NCBI GenBank assembly: GCA_002381805.1
Contig: DFXZ01000005.1
Location: forward strand, 62,001-126,000
Source of the DNA: Bdellovibrio sp. UBA4095
GTDB lineage: Bacteria; Bdellovibrionota; Bdellovibrionia; Bdellovibrionales; Bdellovibrionaceae
DNA length: 64,000 bases
Reading direction: 5' to 3'
Made by a program: the position numbers and the translations under genes. Below are positions 62,501 through 64,000 of this stretch, in pieces. How positions within the stretch are numbered: position 1 is the first letter of the stretch; each line of letters starts with the position of its first letter. The notes beneath the pieces are model-generated. The model searched no databases, was not told the origin of the DNA, and saw only the letters and a list, made by a program, of their open reading frames with translations.

Positions 62501-63236
62501 TAATCGCAGTGCAATTATGACGGGGAAGACTGAAAAATTAAATATCCTGGAGCTTGCTGGAAATTGTTACTCTTCGAAACAGTACAATATGGTCGAAAAA
62601 CTAGGCCTTGATATTGCGAAGGCAAAAGAAACTCGATCTTTAGGTTTGTTCCTGGCGAGCATTGGAGCCGAAGGTCGTGATTTTCAAGAAAAAGCTCTTT
62701 GGCTGATCGAAGCGGCACTCACTGCACAACCGCACTCAGCGCCCTACATCTATCAAAAGGCTAGATTAATCTATTCCGCTGACGGATTGAACGCAGCTTT
62801 GCCGTTTTTCGAAAAAGTTTTAGACATGCAGCTGCCTTCAATCGAGATGAAAACTTTCGCTGGCGTAAAGTCTTTCTCAGAGGGAGATTTCACTGGAGCG
62901 ATCGAAAAATTATCTCCCTTGTCTAAGGAAGAGTTGTATAATTTCAATGTAGGTTCTTTGATGAGTGAAGCTTATGCTCAGAAAGGACAAGTCGACAAGG
63001 CCTTGGGAACGGTTAAAAATCTTCTCAACCTTAAACGAGATCATGTCGATACGTTACTTCAGCAGGCCCATCTTTTAGAGACTTACAAGAGCAGCCCGAC
63101 TTTAGCTTTGGACTCTTATCAGAGAGCGACCAAAGCAAATGTTCCGGCAGAGCTAAGAGATTGGTTGAATAGAAAAATACAGTATTTGAAAACACAAAAC
63201 AAAGTCGGTCAGAACGTTATCTCAGGAGACTTGTAA
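59517..63236 (+). CDS. 1239-residue TPR protein (AgmU/GltD-like)
   Basis: The product is a very long exported protein with a signal-type start (AVILLLAFHTLPLYSFA) and many TPR-like repeats across its length. Large TPR proteins such as AgmU/GltD are components of the Myxococcus gliding complex. It follows the motor genes with only four bases of spacing. The function of this protein in the complex is inferred from context; no enzymatic domain was seen. Confidence 0.75.
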   Translation: MLKAVILLLAFHTLPLYSFADAKKEKGLLPEVRLNSGNEAENDKKAFSSEIMITRSENKAIESLQAVIKRSKGKREEADLWYRLAELYMRRSKSGRFFDLHQDTKLMKLSPFPIPQKSGATAVKRAIAIYTKIEIDFPKFSEMDAVLFNNAFAHQQIGQAAKSIHFYTKLLDRFPKSPLIPDATLATGELLYEQGKFKQALEHFLKVENYPKSRVYSYGMYKAAWAYYNMRDADSGTKKLVQVVKNNPPLQDGEVPNNKHNLRREALRDLTIFIGDSYPAKKLYSFFENLTTEEELGQSMIDLAKLYDSHSRQNEMNIFLEEYIDSRPSGTEVVKAHLLLVDANETLKKRDLVISHLQLASDHCQSGSAWRKGQKPIAVQLSCEEEFKRTSLDMAAKWWEIWLKNKKNVAFSDLTQKLFKLILDNEDPNKPDAKTRFAYAELLFQLEKFNEASTQYKIVGDKSTDPKLQHDANYAALYAKEKSIEQKKDRLKEAERKELANNYLAKHPNGKFATLVKFKIGHIAYEEQSYDEAEKWLAPLAKLNGADKESAELKRKSEDLILDILNIRKDYAGIKAFSKNLLGSTGDANRKKGLNKILEEAHFTEVQEFAKAGPKDQASQKLIAFAKEHGDSNLSQNALWQALGLLYSEGQSYQAAELSQDYVAKYPNDPKNLDALKDAAKAYADVGQISKAAETLVKIADLDKKSRNTNLELAADFYLLEKKEGEARKAYYSILNGADSKTLERIYGKLMASYKGQSKSAELEKLQNQILAKGIEPFTTEIMISRAKALYDAGKMTAAFDQAMKANGRDAPAEVRAEARLLQARILEKELVQQSVKAREDKFAMVLSLKTEKLDKAHTAYFSALKMSKDPYQQLEAMRGIDRVYGNFVESLQSMPMPASLTPADQEALRGELAKLTKPIEEKRLENEAKLKVLAASKGQSASSERVYANIRVDQTITPLVQYPPANQMKVFIPKSADMTIGKVSRFESSAKATCNRSAIMTGKTEKLNILELAGNCYSSKQYNMVEKLGLDIAKAKETRSLGLFLASIGAEGRDFQEKALWLIEAALTAQPHSAPYIYQKARLIYSADGLNAALPFFEKVLDMQLPSIEMKTFAGVKSFSEGDFTGAIEKLSPLSKEELYNFNVGSLMSEAYAQKGQVDKALGTVKNLLNLKRDHVDTLLQQAHLLETYKSSPTLALDSYQRATKANVPAELRDWLNRKIQYLKTQNKVGQNVISGDL

Positions 63237-63250
63237 TATGGAGGGTACAA

Positions 63251-63502
63251 GTGAAATCAATCATCACGCTGATGATAGCTTTCATACTCTTGGGAGTAAG
63301 TCCGGCTGCTTTTGCTAAGAAAAAAACAGTCCGCAAAGTCCAAGAAGTCAATTTCGGTGACATGAACCTCAAGGGAACAATTAGAAACCCTGATGGCGCC
63401 TATCTGGTCCAAAAGCGAGGCATTAAGTTTATGCCCCTTTATGACGTACAGAAAGATATGGATGGTCGCATTCGGGAATCAGCCCTCTATTTGGGTAAAT
63501 AA
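63251..63502 (+). CDS. Small exported protein of the gliding operon
   Basis: The 83-residue protein begins with a signal peptide (ITLMIAFILLGVSPAAFA) and has a short mature part with VNFGDMNLKGTIRNP. The GTG start at 63251 follows GGAGGG. A conserved VxFG.. pattern is reminiscent of small Glt-type proteins but is not a firm match. It lies 14 bases after the TPR gene. Confidence 0.6.
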   Translation: MKSIITLMIAFILLGVSPAAFAKKKTVRKVQEVNFGDMNLKGTIRNPDGAYLVQKRGIKFMPLYDVQKDMDGRIRESALYLGK

Positions 63503-63519
63503 TTAATTCGAGGTATTGC

Positions 63520-64000
63520 ATGCTCACGTTGATTGTCCGCCAGTCCCTAAAAAATGGGACGGCAAAAACATGGAAGCTACGCTCCAACAATCCGACTCAC
63601 ACTTTCGGTTCATCTCGATTGGCCGATATTATTTCCATTTGCCCAGAGACAAAAGGTATTCAGGGTCTTTTTGAATACCGTGATGGCCACTGGTGGTACG
63701 TCGATATGGACATGGGCAAGAGCACTGCCCTACCCGAGTCGTCTGCAATTCGCTTGGATCAGGAAAAAACTCTGGATCTTCCTGCTTGTACACTCAGCTT
63801 CACTCCAATTAAAAGAGAAGCCGATTTGTATTTACGCCTAGAGCGCGCCGGCAATGAGAAAAGAGACTTAGCCAAAAAATTTCAGCTCTTTATTGTTCGT
63901 CAAAACAATAAAGTCGTGGAAACTCGCGTAATACCGCTAAACAAGAAATTTAAACCAAGTCTTGCGGTCCCCGCGATGGCCATTTCACCAGTCCCCTCGG
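63520..64000 (+). CDS. Partial GltG-like protein (C-terminus beyond window)
   Basis: An open frame from ATG 63520 runs off the right edge, about 160 residues. It begins MLTLIVRQSLKNGTAKTWKL and resembles a beta-rich FHA-like N-terminus as described for GltG-type gliding proteins, but the match is only suggestive. It continues the operon, 17 bases after the previous stop. GAGGT lies upstream. Confidence 0.5.
   Translation, partial: MLTLIVRQSLKNGTAKTWKLRSNNPTHTFGSSRLADIISICPETKGIQGLFEYRDGHWWYVDMDMGKSTALPESSAIRLDQEKTLDLPACTLSFTPIKREADLYLRLERAGNEKRDLAKKFQLFIVRQNNKVVETRVIPLNKKFKPSLAVPAMAISPVPS

Noticed and set aside
1..64000. CRISPR arrays, insertion sequences, rRNA genes or integrases
   Set aside because: I saw no regular spaced repeats, transposase motifs or rRNA sequences in either strand.

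Overview
The window looks like chromosomal DNA from a predatory deltaproteobacterium-like organism of the genus Bdellovibrio or a close relative (Bdellovibrionota). This is inferred from gene content and gene order, not from a database search. The supporting features are a pilB - pilT-like - pilC - pilS - pilR block, a Myxococcus-type Agl/Glt gliding motor block built from TolQ/TolR proteins with a GYF-PilZ protein and giant TPR protein, many small lipoproteins, an lpxA - Gfo/Idh oxidoreductase - lpxB - lpxK - acyltransferase block, and a mid-40s to about 50 percent GC composition. No phage, insertion sequence, CRISPR array or rRNA operon is visible. The gene density is high and most intergenic gaps are short.

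Layout. Positions 1-3700 (minus strand) hold a four-gene operon of exported proteins: two CxxCH haem-motif proteins, a Tat-exported DUF1501-like protein and a lipoprotein, several with G-run Shine-Dalgarno sequences. Positions 3972-4825 carry three small envelope proteins. Positions 4863-8642 hold trpS, a divergent pair of Host_attach-family and baeRF-family genes, and an exported Ppx/GppA phosphatase. Positions 8780-10915 contain a good sigma-54 promoter, a DUF883/YqjD-like gene, a holin-X/YqjE-like gene and a convergent sigma-54 activator without a receiver domain. Positions 10937-14691 encode a multipass acyltransferase-like protein, a class A beta-lactamase-like protein, a thermonuclease and an alpha/beta hydrolase. 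Positions 14822-18190 are an osmoprotectant ABC transporter operon. A tRNA-Arg(CCU) at 18806-18881 has a long palindrome fused to its 3' end.

Positions 18889-24041 carry an M1 peptidase, a TruC-like pseudouridine synthase, a metallophosphoesterase lipoprotein, two small envelope proteins and a ferritin-like protein. Positions 24066-31040 are the type IV pilus operon, read pilB, degenerate pilT-like, pilC, pilS, pilR on the minus strand. RibF and an AroE-like Rossmann protein follow. Positions 32868-36199 encode a CHASE2 histidine kinase with its NtrC-type regulator. Positions 36183-38367 hold two family 9 glycosyltransferases, and 38502-40824 a double cyclic-nucleotide-binding protein and a DUF3108 lipoprotein.

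Positions 40825-49405 and on to 50627 (minus strand) are an outer-membrane biogenesis block: lolC/E-like, lolD, bamA, skp, lpxA, an oxidoreductase that may be GnnA, lpxB, lpxK and a late acyltransferase. prfB with a canonical programmed frameshift lies just upstream of lolC/E, preceded by ybeY and a 7TM-HD (PgpH-like) phosphodiesterase. mazG follows on the plus strand. From 56025 to the right edge there is a single plus-strand gliding-type operon: a VWA lipoprotein, a GYF-PilZ protein, a TolQ-like protein, two TolR-like proteins (one lacking the proton-carrying aspartate), a 1239-residue TPR protein, a small exported protein and the start of a further protein cut by the window edge.

Taken together, the window is mostly envelope machinery: lipopolysaccharide and outer-membrane assembly, pili, gliding and exported hydrolases, which fits a surface-dependent predatory lifestyle. 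The most noteworthy items are the c-di-GMP-type PilZ protein inside the gliding operon, the TolR paralogue without its aspartate, the Walker-A-less PilT paralogue, the possible GnnA gene in the lipid A operon, the sigma-54 promoter beside its likely activator, and the tRNA-linked palindrome.
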